From contig NW_005179028.1 in NCBI RefSeq assembly GCF_000350225.1, forward strand, positions 54,518 to 118,517: a stretch of DNA of 64,000 bases. Reading direction: 5' to 3'. Both the position numbers and the translations under genes were made by a program. Numbering within the stretch: position 1 is the stretch's first letter; every line of letters starts with the position of its first letter. This document shows, one piece after another, positions 9,027 through 19,490 of the stretch. This DNA is from Chondrus crispus. Lineage: Eukaryota > Rhodophyta > Florideophyceae > Gigartinales > Gigartinaceae. The notes beneath the pieces are model-generated. The model saw only the letters and a list, made by a program, of their open reading frames with translations, was not told the DNA's origin and made no database searches.

Positions 9027-11246
9027 CTACTTGGCACGCGCCTTTTCGGCCGCGGCCACCATGTTCTTGAGAGCCGGGATCACTTGCTCCCATTTGCGCG
9101 TCTTGAGCCCGCAATCCGGGTTGACCCACACCCTCTCCCTCGCGAGCCCCACCTTGCCGAACAAAGCAACACGCTCAGCGACCGCGTCCACGCCCGGTAC
9201 AACCGGCGAGTGAATATCGTACACGCCGGGGCCGATGTCGCGTGCGTAGCCAAACTCGGCCAGCACGCGCAGCATCTCATCACCCGAGCGCGAGTTTTCA
9301 ATCGTCAGCACATCGGCCTGCATGTCGTCAATCGCCTGCAGGATGTCTTCAAAGTCGGCATAGCACAGATGCGTCACAATCTGCGTGGCCGCCTGCACGC
9401 CCGAGGTGCTGAGCCGGAACGCGCGCACGGCCCAGCGCAGGTACTCGGCCCAGTCCTTGTGCTTGAGCGGCAGTCCCTCGCGAAGCGCGGGGTCGTCGAC
9501 CTGGATGATCTTGCAGCCGGCGGCCTCAAGGTCGGCCACCTCGTCGCGAAGAGCCAGCCCGATCTGGTAGGCCTGCTTCTCATGTGAGATGTCCTTGCGC
9601 GGGAACGACCAGTTGAGAATCGTGGTCGCCCCCGTGAGCATGCCCTTGACGGGCTTCTCAGTCATTCCTTGCGCAATCTTGAACTCGCGCACGGTCATGG
9701 GGCCCGTGCGGGACACGTCACCCGTGATAATGGGCGGGCGGACGTACCGCGAACCAAAGCTCTGGACCCATCCATTCTTGGTAAACGCAAAGCCCGTAAG
9801 CTTGACGCCAAAGTACTCGACCATGTCCGAGCGTTCGCACTCGCCGTGCACAAAGACGTCCAAGCCCAAGGCCTCTTGCACGCCAATGCAAAAGCCGATC
9901 TGCTTGTCGATCATGCTGTGGTACTCAACCTCGGAGAGATTGCCCTTCTTGAACTGGGTGCGGACGCGGCGGATCTCCTTGGTTTGCGGGAACGAACCGA
10001 TGGTGGTGGTGCCAAACCCGCCGGGGACGGAAAACTGTTGTGGGCGCCGCCTCTCAAATTTGGGCTCGCGAACAAACAACTCCTCATCGAGCGCATCCGT
10101 GATGGCATCCTGGACGATCTGGTCCATCTGGGCGCCCTTGGCACCGCTACCCGCAGGCTGCTTGGCCAAAGCGACGACGGTATCGAGCTTTTGGACGGCA
10201 AAACTGAGCCTGCTCCTGATCTCCTTGGGGATGTCGGTCTCGCATTCGACATCGATAGGCACATAATGCAACGAGCAGCTCGGCTGTACCGAGATCTCGA
10301 CGCCATCCCCCACGGCCTCTCGAATGGCGGCGAGCATGGGCGGGGCAGTATCGGCATCGGTCCACACGGAGCGTCCATCGACGACGCCAGCGCCCAACCT
10401 AAGGCTGTTCGGCCACGTCATCTCCTTGAGCGCAGCCAAGTTGTTGCCTCGAGTGAAGTCGAGTGAGAGGCCATTGATGCCCGGAAGCGCGACTACCCAG
10501 GACAGGACGGCAGGGTCAACCGAGTCGAAGAAGGTGACGACGTGCAGAGGCAGGCGCGGCTCGGCGAGGGCCTTGTACGCGGTCTGGTACAGGTCCTTCA
10601 TCTCGGCGGCCTCCGTGAGAACGAGGGCCGGCTCCTGCATCATGACTTCCTTGACGCCCATGGCCTTGAGCTCGGCGAGCAGCTGGGCGTAGACAGGGAG
10701 CAGCTTGGCCAAGACGTCCTTCGCTTCGACGCCCTCCAGCTTAGCCAGGTGGACGTACGTGACAGGCCCGAGGACGAGCGGGACGACGGGGTGGTTCCCG
10801 ACGGTGTCCTGTGCGAGGCGGATCATGTCGAGAAAATCAGCAAAATCCGGGCGGGGAGCCGCAGCCGCGTCGATCTCGGGGACGAGGTAGTGGTAGTTGG
10901 TGCCGAAGAACTTGGAGAGGTCGAGCGCGGGGGCGTCGTCGACGCCGCGGGCCATGGCGAAGTAGCGGTCGAGGGCGGGGAGGTGGGCGAAGCGCGGCGG
11001 GACGCAGCCCAGGCGGCGGGTCCAGTCCAGCACGGGGTCGTACAGGGTGTGGTCGCCGACGGCGATGCGAGCGACGCCGGCCGCGTGCTGCGCGCGCAGC
11101 GAGTCGACGAGGACGGCTTCCGAGACGGCGTGCAGGTCCGCGGCCGTGGACTGGGCGCCCCAGTGCGACTCGAGGGCCTTCTTCATCTCGCGGTTGCGCC
11201 CCACGCGCGGGTAGCCCAGCGTGGCGGACGAGAGGGCGGCGGGCAT
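9027..11246 (-). CDS. METE: Cobalamin-independent methionine synthase (5-methyltetrahydropteroyltriglutamate--homocysteine methyltransferase)
   Basis: An intact frame of 739 residues from ATG 11246 to TAG 9027, close to the usual 750-765. It transfers a methyl group from methyl-tetrahydropteroyl-polyglutamate to homocysteine without vitamin B12, the last step of methionine synthesis. The N-terminal half begins ATLGYPRVGRNREMKKALE, typical of the family. The C-terminal barrel has HGECERSDMVEYFG and GMLTGATTILNWSFPR. The zinc ligands are all visible: His626 and Cys628 in THLCYADF, Glu650 in IENSRS and Cys712 in NPDCGLKTR, matching His641, Cys643, Glu665 and Cys726 of the E. coli enzyme. The frame stays open upstream to 11483, but ATG 11246 gives the normal N-terminus and lies downstream of a TATA box. 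No targeting peptide is evident, so it is probably cytosolic. Confidence 0.97.
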   Translation of the reverse strand: MPAALSSATLGYPRVGRNREMKKALESHWGAQSTAADLHAVSEAVLVDSLRAQHAAGVARIAVGDHTLYDPVLDWTRRLGCVPPRFAHLPALDRYFAMARGVDDAPALDLSKFFGTNYHYLVPEIDAAAAPRPDFADFLDMIRLAQDTVGNHPVVPLVLGPVTYVHLAKLEGVEAKDVLAKLLPVYAQLLAELKAMGVKEVMMQEPALVLTEAAEMKDLYQTAYKALAEPRLPLHVVTFFDSVDPAVLSWVVALPGINGLSLDFTRGNNLAALKEMTWPNSLRLGAGVVDGRSVWTDADTAPPMLAAIREAVGDGVEISVQPSCSLHYVPIDVECETDIPKEIRSRLSFAVQKLDTVVALAKQPAGSGAKGAQMDQIVQDAITDALDEELFVREPKFERRRPQQFSVPGGFGTTTIGSFPQTKEIRRVRTQFKKGNLSEVEYHSMIDKQIGFCIGVQEALGLDVFVHGECERSDMVEYFGVKLTGFAFTKNGWVQSFGSRYVRPPIITGDVSRTGPMTVREFKIAQGMTEKPVKGMLTGATTILNWSFPRKDISHEKQAYQIGLALRDEVADLEAAGCKIIQVDDPALREGLPLKHKDWAEYLRWAVRAFRLSTSGVQAATQIVTHLCYADFEDILQAIDDMQADVLTIENSRSGDEMLRVLAEFGYARDIGPGVYDIHSPVVPGVDAVAERVALFGKVGLARERVWVNPDCGLKTRKWEQVIPALKNMVAAAEKARAK

Positions 11247-11252
11247 GGTTGC

Positions 11253-11270
11253 GGGGGGGGGGGGGGGGGG
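11253..11270. repeat. Homopolymer of 18 G (C on the METE coding strand)
   Basis: Uninterrupted run starting 6 bp upstream of the METE start codon, so it would lie in the mRNA leader. Such runs are prone to length change and to sequencing error. Confidence 0.9.
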
Positions 11271-11365
11271 TTGACGGATGCGTGGGGGACGGGGCGGTGC
11301 GGTGCGCAAGGGGCGATTTTGGGCGGCGAGGTGTGGCGCGGGTCGGCGGTGGGAAGGGGGGGACG

Positions 11366-11373
11366 TATTTATA
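11366..11373 (-). promoter_or_regulatory. TATA box of METE
   Basis: TATAAATA on the minus strand, 120 bp upstream of ATG 11246, leaving room for a short leader that contains the C-run. Confidence 0.6.
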
Positions 11374-11593
11374 GGGCGGCGGGCGGTCGGTGTCGGGGGA
11401 AGGGTCGGCGGCGGAGCGGAGCGCGGATGCGGATGATGCACCTCGGGCAATCGGGTGTGAGGGCGACAGAGGAGATGTTGCAATCAAGGGCCTGGAGGGA
11501 GGCGGGTCGGGGCGGCGGCGGCCAATGCGGGTGGCGCGAGGGCCGGTGAGACGCTGTGCCTCTGCGACAAGTGGCGCGGCCTCCGCAAATCAG

Positions 11594-12161
11594 GGCCTTT
11601 CTTAACCTCCGTGCGTGGGCGTGTGTGCACGCCTCCCTGTTCTCTCATTGGCCCCACGCCAGTTCAATAAATTCGATCGGCGGCCTTTACAGCTCTCTAT
11701 CTTCGATAAGGGCACGTTGGAAAAGCTGGAGGAGGTATGATCACTAGGCTCGGCCCAACGCAGGCACTTCCTATAAAGATAATCGAACAGCAGAACGATT
11801 TGCTGATTCGCAATGTCTGGAGGTCCCAGCGGAATAGTCCTTCTTTGAAGGTACATATTCTCACACAATATGAGCGATTTCTTAAAGTATGGAGGACCCA
11901 TTGAAGAAGCTTTTCTGGACCCCCAAAATCCCGCATATATTCATTCAGATCGACGATTCGGGAAATTTGCCTCACGGGGTCATTTTCCCAGGTTACTTTG
12001 CCGGCCGGGATGGGCCTTCAGGAACTGCGTGACCTTAGCAAGCGGGGCTGTTGCAGAGCGATAGTAACGCTGTAATGAAAAGGGAACTGTCTCGAAAATG
12101 TGCATGCTTTGTCAAAAAGCATTGAAAAGTATTCCGAAGGTGAGCTATAATTTCAAGCGTT
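11594..12161. other. Left arm of the Harbinger-type element
   Basis: After the terminal repeat, the minus strand has two overlapping open frames of about 90 codons (11975-11602) with no recognisable domain. They may be remnants of an element protein. Base composition falls sharply in GC compared with the METE side. Confidence 0.3.
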
Positions 12162-12295
12162 GCGGACATTCGAATCTATACAGGAAATATCTGCCCAGAT
12201 ACACTCACAAATAGCAGCTACCGGTTATCTAGTTATCATCCCGTAGCCGTAACAGCAATCAGCAACAAAGCGAGTGCGTGCGAGATTCCCGTTTA
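12162..12295 (+). repeat. Left terminal inverted repeat of the KDZ-type element
   Basis: Inverted match to 24567-24699. Shared blocks are GCGGAC, AATATCTGCC, ATCATCC and a long perfect block from ATCAGCAACAAAG through GAGATTCCC. Confidence 0.8.
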
Positions 12296-12501
12296 CAAGC
12301 TCAACACATGCCTGCGAAGGAGGGCTACATGGTCCGAATTGAGCTCCTACATCGAAGAGGTCTACCAGGAGTGCTACAGGCGGTGCATATATGATTAGGA
12401 GCGATAATGAGCTTTTTATTGCCTATATGCAACGCAGAAGGGATTTTGAGTACACAGAACTGTGCAGCAAAAGTGCTCATAGATTCGATGAGCCATCTGT
12501 T

Positions 12502-15500
12502 TTACACGAGTTCCATTGGGTTTTGACCTAGCCTTCCCTCCTTGTCTTCGTTTAACCACTCAAAAACAGGGCAGTCGCATGTTATAATATTGGACAAGAA
12601 AGTAGTCAGATCTACATCTTCCATATCTGCTACGTTATTATTCCTTTGGCACTCAGCAGCAAGATTGAGAAATGCAAACCGAATTCTCAGAAACGGAATA
12701 AGATTCTGTCCCTTAAGGTAACGCATATGGTGGATGACTCTATCGATGCGTGCATTAAAGGACTCTGCTGTTGTGGTACGATGGGTGTCGAGTTCTGCGT
12801 AGCTGTCCGCGTCAAAAAAGGAACAGCACTTGTGCGATTTGTAATGAAAACGGTCCACCACCAGGCGGCTCCAGTGAAGTAGCCAGGGGGTTCTCAGAAT
12901 AGTGGATGAGAACATATTACATGCATTATCATAGTATATGACTCGAGGTGGGATTTGAAAGTGGCTTAATGCTGTTCACAACGCAAGTGACGTGGACTCA
13001 GCTCTTGTCATGACCACAAACCCGATTAGTTTCGGATTTTCACAAGCGCACTGTGCAGTCAGAAGTCCAGGAGAATGTGTATCCGAAAGAGGATATTTTT
13101 TGGTGCAGTGATGTGTCTCCGCTCCCTCGAAAACAATTCCATGGCGACACTGACGTCTTCCAGGGAAACAAATTCCGCTTACTTCCTGATCTTTACGCAG
13201 TAAGTCTGTATCAGTATCCACCCCGCTTCTCGAATCATTCATTTCTCCACGATGTTGATTAATTAATCCAGATCTCGTTCCGTCTCTGATCTGGGTCTCT
13301 GTGACAGATGCATACAACTCCCAGAACTTAACAGATTCCGGGGAGATTATATTGTCCAACGTTCGAAAATATTCCTCCGCCTTCTCGATGTGACGTGTCA
13401 TGCATTGGGAGACAACGTCAGCCATATTTCTTGCCTGAGACATGTGAGTTCTTGAGCTTAGAGGCTCGAATAGAAATCTCGAAACGACAGGGTTGACCCT
13501 TCGGACATTCATAAGTTCATTGCAGACATTCTCACAGCATTGCAGGCATGGATATTCAAACAACGAAAATTTTGTATTATGGTTGCAATGAGCAAAGTCG
13601 TTGAGATTGTCCGTCAGTCTTCTATGCATGCAAAAAGATGGTTCTGCCATTGCCCGGCAGCTCCTTCTAAGGACTCCTGGACGAGTAAAGCGGTTCCAGG
13701 ACACCTTCAAATCATCACGTTCACTTGGGTTGAATGGCATGATGTACACCAAACCCACATGTTCAGTTAGGAGGAACTCGACCAAATCCAGAAGGGATTC
13801 CAAAATTTGAGTCATTTTTTTTGGGACCAACACCAGCACACTACCAACCCAAACGCCTTTTCTGCAACGAGGGCCGAGCTCGCCGTCCTCATCACATGAC
13901 TCGCTGTCCACTTCCTCCCTGTCGGGAAGTTCTCCCAACTCATTCTCAGATTCGTCACTCATCTGTTGTTCGATTTCAGTATACTTCTCTTGGATGCCAA
14001 AAGTCATCCTGAGCAGTTGTAGAACTTCGACCGCATCGTCGGATTTTTCGAACTTTTGCCATTTCCTAATGCATTTTTCGTCGTGTTCCACATCACGAAG
14101 CCATGATCTCCCACAAAAGCAAGTGTTTGGCTCCAAGTACTGTCTCATCAGTTCTACGTGAAGGGGTTTCATTGACGGCTTTTTTGTCGATTTCATGCCT
14201 GTAAGATGGAAATGGATTTCGTTTCCCACATTCAAGGATGAACTCCTTATTTTTCGACGTGCAAATTTGCACATTTGCTTGATTGCCTTGCGGTGCTCGA
14301 TTGCTTTTACCATCCGCTGATTTCTCCTTATTGCAGCTGGAGCTGATAGCTTGTGAGCATCTCTTCGGAAAGGTGGGAGCTTCCCCAGGATACCTGCAGC
14401 GGTGCCATCTATTACGATAGCTTTGAATCGCTTCATTCCATCGCTTTCTGTCAACCCCAATTCCATTTTGTCTGACTGAGAAAGCGGTACCTCACATTCA
14501 TCGCATGAAAATAGTTTCCAGGTCACCTTTTCGCTCTGCACGTCAACTGTGTCAAGAAAGTACCTTAGAGCTTCATTGGCTCTCCTCCTGCTCCGTTCAG
14601 CTTCCCCTGATATGCTCCCAAAGAAATCTCTGCCTTTGAATCTGTTTTGAGTGCTCACCGCCGTCGAGAAAAGCTTCGCTGCAAAGTAGGAATTTCTCAT
14701 TGATAGGCCTCGGTAGCAAACGCTCTGCAAATACGCGTTAAGGATCTCAACAGTGAAAGCAGAGCCCTTCCTGACCGGAAATATACCTAGCCACTGCCCT
14801 GAGAAGAAGACGATTTGACTACAGTGACCACACTTCCAGTCTGTGACTGTTACCGATGGGGCGCCGTGCGAAAGCGTAAATAGCCGGATTGAACGGAACC
14901 AGAAATGCATATGATTTCCTTGTTGGTTACCACAATTTGGACACCTTGCCAGGCTAGCATCGTTTAAATGCAGACGGGTGCCGGGTTCGGAAGACTCAAG
15001 CATCCTTGACAATACACTAGTGGCGTTGACGTCTCCAGGACACATCATCAAGCTCCTCAAGTGGTCGTTGCGAAGGTATTTCCCATCTTCGGATCCATTT
15101 TCTCCGCCAAACCCTTCGTTGAAATCGATACCTTCTGCAACCTCATCTAATTCGCGCTCGCCATCAACGCTGAGAATCTCAACGCTTGAATCATTTCTGC
15201 TTGCCAGCGCGCAGGACGTTTCGTGGACACAGATCCCTCTTTTGTAGGTAGAAGAACGGCAATTTTGACATTGAAATGGCTTCCTTTCGCACCACAATAC
15301 CGGTGTGAATACTCTGCGATGCGAATCAAAAACTACCCAAAACGACCATCCTCGTAAGGCTTGCCGGGTTCGAGAAGTTATCCTATTTCCTGCATCCCGT
15401 CGCAACTGTGCCACTGGGAACTGCTCCATATCTCCTGGGATGTGAGCCCCGAAATGGCTTTCGCCATCCCTCAGAATTGTATTAATCTGTTCCATGAAAT

Positions 15501-16236
15501 CTCTCTCCGTGGAAACGATTTTGACATGTTCACAGCTCGAAGTTTGAGTATTCGATACAAATGAATCGCATGTACAGCCCATTGAAACTGTTGCTCTTGT
15601 GCACCAGAAGTTGACACAAATACATTTAGGTGGCCTGGTCATGGTCTGCCATAACAGGCCAACCGTACAGGTGACAGAATCCTTGGAATGTTGCAAGCGG
15701 GCTGACATCATAGCAATCTCTCTTCTTTCGACAAGAGCATGCTCCAGTCTTATTTTCCTGCCGTCTCCCGGATCATCCGAGAGAAAATCAATAGTATGCT
15801 GACAACTTCGGACCATCTTCTTGAACAGCTCCTCCTCCGATAGCCTCACCTCTCCCCCATCAGTTCTCTTTCTTCTAACGCTCCCAAGTGAGCCCAATCT
15901 TAGAGGGAATGCGGAGTGTTTCGTCGCTTTTCCTACCGGCTCTTCTTGATAATCCAGTAAGTCAATCATCTCGTAATCAGATGAGCCCTCGTTGCTGCCT
16001 TCAGACTGGTCTTTGTGGCTGTCGTGTACATTGCACTGAACTATATCTTCATCGATAAGCTGAAGATCATTCAAAGTTGTGTTTTCTGTCCTGATTTGCG
16101 ATATCGTGCGAATTCGCGTAGAAAAGAATGGCTCAGATCCTTCAGCGTCTCTAAATACCGCGGAGAGTACATGTGTCTCCTCGGTTTCGTCATCGTGAAT
16201 GGTCGTGATTCCGGAATCGTTTGTTTTCGCGTTCAT
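12502..16236 (-). pseudogene. KDZ-superfamily transposase, frame intact except one in-frame TGA
   Basis: Reading from ATG 16236 stays open for 1086 codons, meets TGA at 12978-12976, and continues in the same phase for another 158 codons to TAA 12502. Visible parts are: a SWIM zinc finger C-x-C-x(n)-C-x-H starting at residue 221 (GCTCDSF, SSCEH); a cysteine cluster starting CPNCGNQQGN at 432 with its second half WKCGHC, resembling the CxC5/CxC6 clusters that accompany KDZ transposases; a DGTAAGILGKLPP segment; and, after the TGA, PPRVIYYDNACN at about 1103, VVDRFHYKSHKCC and TTAESFNARI. The last three are the hallmarks I associate with the KDZ catalytic region. Without reading through the TGA the catalytic segment is lost. 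Either the copy is dead or TGA is recoded. Family assignment rests on motif memory. Confidence 0.65.
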
Positions 16237-16536
16237 TTCCCACAACAATTGAAAAATCGGTCACCCGCACGCACACGCATTTCAGATGTTTCGCAATGAC
16301 ATGAAAGCTTTTGACGATCCGGGACCATCTGCCAGAGGCAGAGTTCTTCGAGTCACCTGGGTTGCGGGGCACTGGGCAGCATCACCAGATCGGTACAGAG
16401 AATGAGGAGAGATCATGGCTGTACATCTGGTGACCCGGATCATTTTTCTACAACTATTGGCCATTTACACTAAAATTTGGCAGGGGCCCCTTGGCTTTCT
16501 GAAAGCTGGCTGGCAGATTTCGACTATTTCCCGCCA

Positions 16537-17781
16537 ATGTCACCATTAACCATTTCCGTCGGTTGTCTCACCAATGCTCGACAATTCAGAGAACCACCAA
16601 CATCTATGCAACAAGCCGTTCAACTCATTCTCGTGAAGATGGAGGCAATTGCACCAATTGATTTTCAGAACCACCTGGATGCAATTATCCAGCAACTCGT
16701 CGACATACAGAGTAAGTCTTCGGATTGTCGGTTTCACCTCTTTCTGGAGAAAGACATTGAGAGTTCTGCAAGTATCCGACGTGGTGAGACGAGGGTATTG
16801 TTTTCGCCGACGATATCGTTTGGGGCATCATCTCCGGAAGCATTGTCAAAGGCTGAGGATTTTGTTTGTGCTCTTCGTTCATTATCCTTCATGGCAAGTA
16901 CGGGCATAGTTTCTACGCCGCGACATCCAGTGACCGCTCCTCTTACAGGTCCCACACTCTCGGTACCAAGTTGGTTCCCTGGAAAGACATATAGGAGGGA
17001 AAACTCTGCCAATGATAAAGTATGGAAGTGCATGCAGCAAGAAGGGCTTATTATCAGTCCCGAAATCGCCGACCGTTTCTACTCCTACACGCAACAAGAT
17101 GTGCGCGATTTGTACCAGAAGTTTTTCACCTTGTTGCATCAAAAAATACGAGCAATTGACAGCTCTCTTGTCGTCAACAAGCTCGAATATGCCCGATTCA
17201 CTCCGCCATGGATTAGAAAGCACTTGTCGGTTTCGGGACAGCCAATCTGCTATTTAGGAAAATTAGAGAGTCCTGAAGTGTCTCTGCCTGACCTCAGAGC
17301 GCAAAGAAGTGTCATAGAGCATCGTAGAATGTCCTGGATTCTTGCGTCGTTTTATGAGAACGAGGCGCAGATGTCCCAAACTTTGTTGGATAGATTGACG
17401 CAAAACATGACTCCTACATCCGTCCCAGTACGATCCAAGCGCAAGGCTCCGTATTCTAGATTCACTCTTCAACGAAAAAGGTCTAAAAACAGGCGTGAAG
17501 TCAGTCTCCCACCGATTTCGAGACGTCCCGACTCATGCTCGCCGGAACGGAATCCCACAATAAATGGAGAAAACTGGGAGGGAACGGACGACGTTGTATT
17601 CAATGGCAACGTCGTAGTTTGCGCTTTCGGTTTGTGATGCCATTTTCGAGACTATCCGCAAGAAGAAAGTGGTATCAGTGCTGAATGCAGAAAATGCGGT
17701 AAGAAGATGCACGATATTTGTGGTGGAGGGGAAGAAGGGGACCGAATCTGTCCGCGCTGTAACTTAGAATCATCACCTTAA
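16537..17781 (+). CDS. KDZ-element protein with C-terminal zinc finger, one in-frame TGA
   Basis: Divergent from the transposase. The frame is open from 16477 without ATG; the first ATG is 16537, and an AG acceptor-like site at 16483 suggests a possible upstream exon. It runs 366 codons to TGA 17635-17637, and the same frame then continues 47 codons to TAA 17779. The first part has no domain I recognise and ends in a basic, Ser/Arg-rich tract (VRSKRKAPYSRF). The extension holds a PHD-like treble-clef pattern: AECRKCGKKMHDIC, then ICPRC. The conserved-looking finger lies entirely after the stop, as in the neighbouring transposase. The protein may act with the transposase in DNA binding; that is inference from context. 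Confidence 0.5.
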
Positions 17782-18938
17782 GCTGACGTCTCAGTCGCGA
17801 GTCATGGCATGTGTAGGTAGTGGTAAGGACGATGAATCTTCTTGTGTTTAGGACGCCGATTTCTGACACCCTTCTCGACATAAATCAAACAGTACTCCCG
17901 CACGCACTTGCTTTCCCCACGTAGTGTGAGATTAATAGTGTCACTGATGACACTGGGCATTTTTTGATGAATCTTAAGGACCGCTGACGCACCTGATATT
18001 AGGGTCTGAATTGCGTTCGGGGTAGATGGTCGTCGCAGGAAGGTTGCTACTCTATGGGGAACCATCGGCAGCAACTGATTGTGTGTGATGACACACTGCT
18101 TTTCGGGGGACAAGTCTCCTCATGCCAAAACTCACTGTACCTACTTTTCTGCCAATAAAATTGCACCATTTGCAAAATTTTCAAATGTTCTAAGCCTCGG
18201 GGAATATTAGAATTCCTGACATGTCTGAATGGAGTCTCTATAAGAGGAACTTCCCTATTTATCAAATTCAGCTCCCTAGTGCTCTGTCTCCTTTAAGATG
18301 AATGAAACCTGAGCCTTTGGGAGACCGTTTCTGCAGCACTGAAATTTCTCCAGAATCTAACGAATGTTTCTGAACGACTACTTTCTATGCACACTTTAAA
18401 CATTGTATTACTTTTTAGTCTTCATGAATGGAAATCACTGCATATTGTTTTGACTAGCGATTGAAAAACTGGATGCAATAGCTTCCAGAAGATCCAAGAC
18501 GATATCTACTCTTGTTTTTTCAATGTAATACGATTTTTGAAGCTGTGGTACGTCATGTAAGGGTATAGAAATAACGTCGATGTCTATCCAGGTTTAGTTA
18601 ACAATATCTCATCGTATAGTAAACGAGACGCCTCAAATCTCAGTTCATAACCGTCTAGACTCCAATGCTAGAAGTTCAGGCTGATACTGTCTTGTCCAAG
18701 AGTTCGATACGTCATATACATTCAAAAGCAAGACAATCCCATTGAACAGGTCGAACCTGTAGGTCGGGGCTGACGAATACATCCTTATGCGCGTTTCTTG
18801 GCTTCCCGGTGAGTCAGGAGTGTGTCAGAAATACAATTCGAATTTCTGCCAAGGACGCGTTGAATGGGAATTACAGTTTCTCAAACACGCTCAGAGACGC
18901 AATGCGGCTGACCGAATGTAAGTTTTTAAAAATGTTAA
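17782..18938. other. Non-coding stretch inside the KDZ-type element
   Basis: AT-rich with no supported frame. It separates the zinc-finger gene from the repeat block upstream of the helicase. Confidence 0.35.
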
Positions 18939-19081
18939 ACGTGTCGAGCGTGTACTGTAATGAACATCATCCAAAGTGTACGCGTACACTTTGGATGAGG
19001 TGTAAGTTTTTGAGATGTTAAACGTGTCGAGCGTGTACTGTAATAAACTTCATCCAAAGTGTACGCGTACACTTTGGATGA
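18939..19081. repeat. Tandem repeat (period 83 bp) carrying a 32-nt perfect palindrome
   Basis: Two copies of a unit with GTTAAACGTGTCGAGCGTG followed by the same palindrome (18967-18998 and 19050-19081, centre GTACGCGTAC). A third, diverged piece with centre GTACATGTAC lies near 19202-19225. The block is about 400 bp upstream of the helicase start. It could bind a dimeric protein or act as a subterminal repeat for the transposase. Confidence 0.85.
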
Positions 19082-19490
19082 GGCAGATCTGTAATTATCT
19101 CGTTTTTAGGCACTGGCGGCTGGCAGGTTAGACATGTCGGTACAGTAAGTGACACGGACCCTTTACAGTTACGATAACGACCCTTTACAGTACACGTTTC
19201 ACAATCCAAAGTGTACATGTACACTGTAATGAAAGTTGCTCGTAAGTCACAAGTTGTCAAAAATGCATCGTAAGCGCAATTATGCCCAGTTCGATCATTC
19301 ACATCTGGTCCTAGCTTTGGTCGCTATGAGGGTCTGGGGGAAGCTTCACGGGCATTTTTGATCCGCTTCAGCTACTACAATTTCTGCTGATACGCGCTCA
19401 ACAGCAGAGATACACTCGGGGGGACTTCAGGGCGGCGTGCGGGGACCATCACTGTTTACTTATCCACGGGTTGACCGATCAAACGTGTTC

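Noticed and set aside
6320-11246. Peroxidase and METE as an operon
   Set aside because: They are about 1 kb apart, each with its own TATA box, and the organism is eukaryotic.
10542-11549. 335-codon plus-strand open frame across METE
   Set aside because: Opposite strand of the conserved METE sequence and its GC-rich promoter; low-complexity Gly/Arg protein.
18939-19225. Possible CRISPR-like array
   Set aside because: Only two regular units, palindromic rather than spacer-separated, in a eukaryotic transposon.
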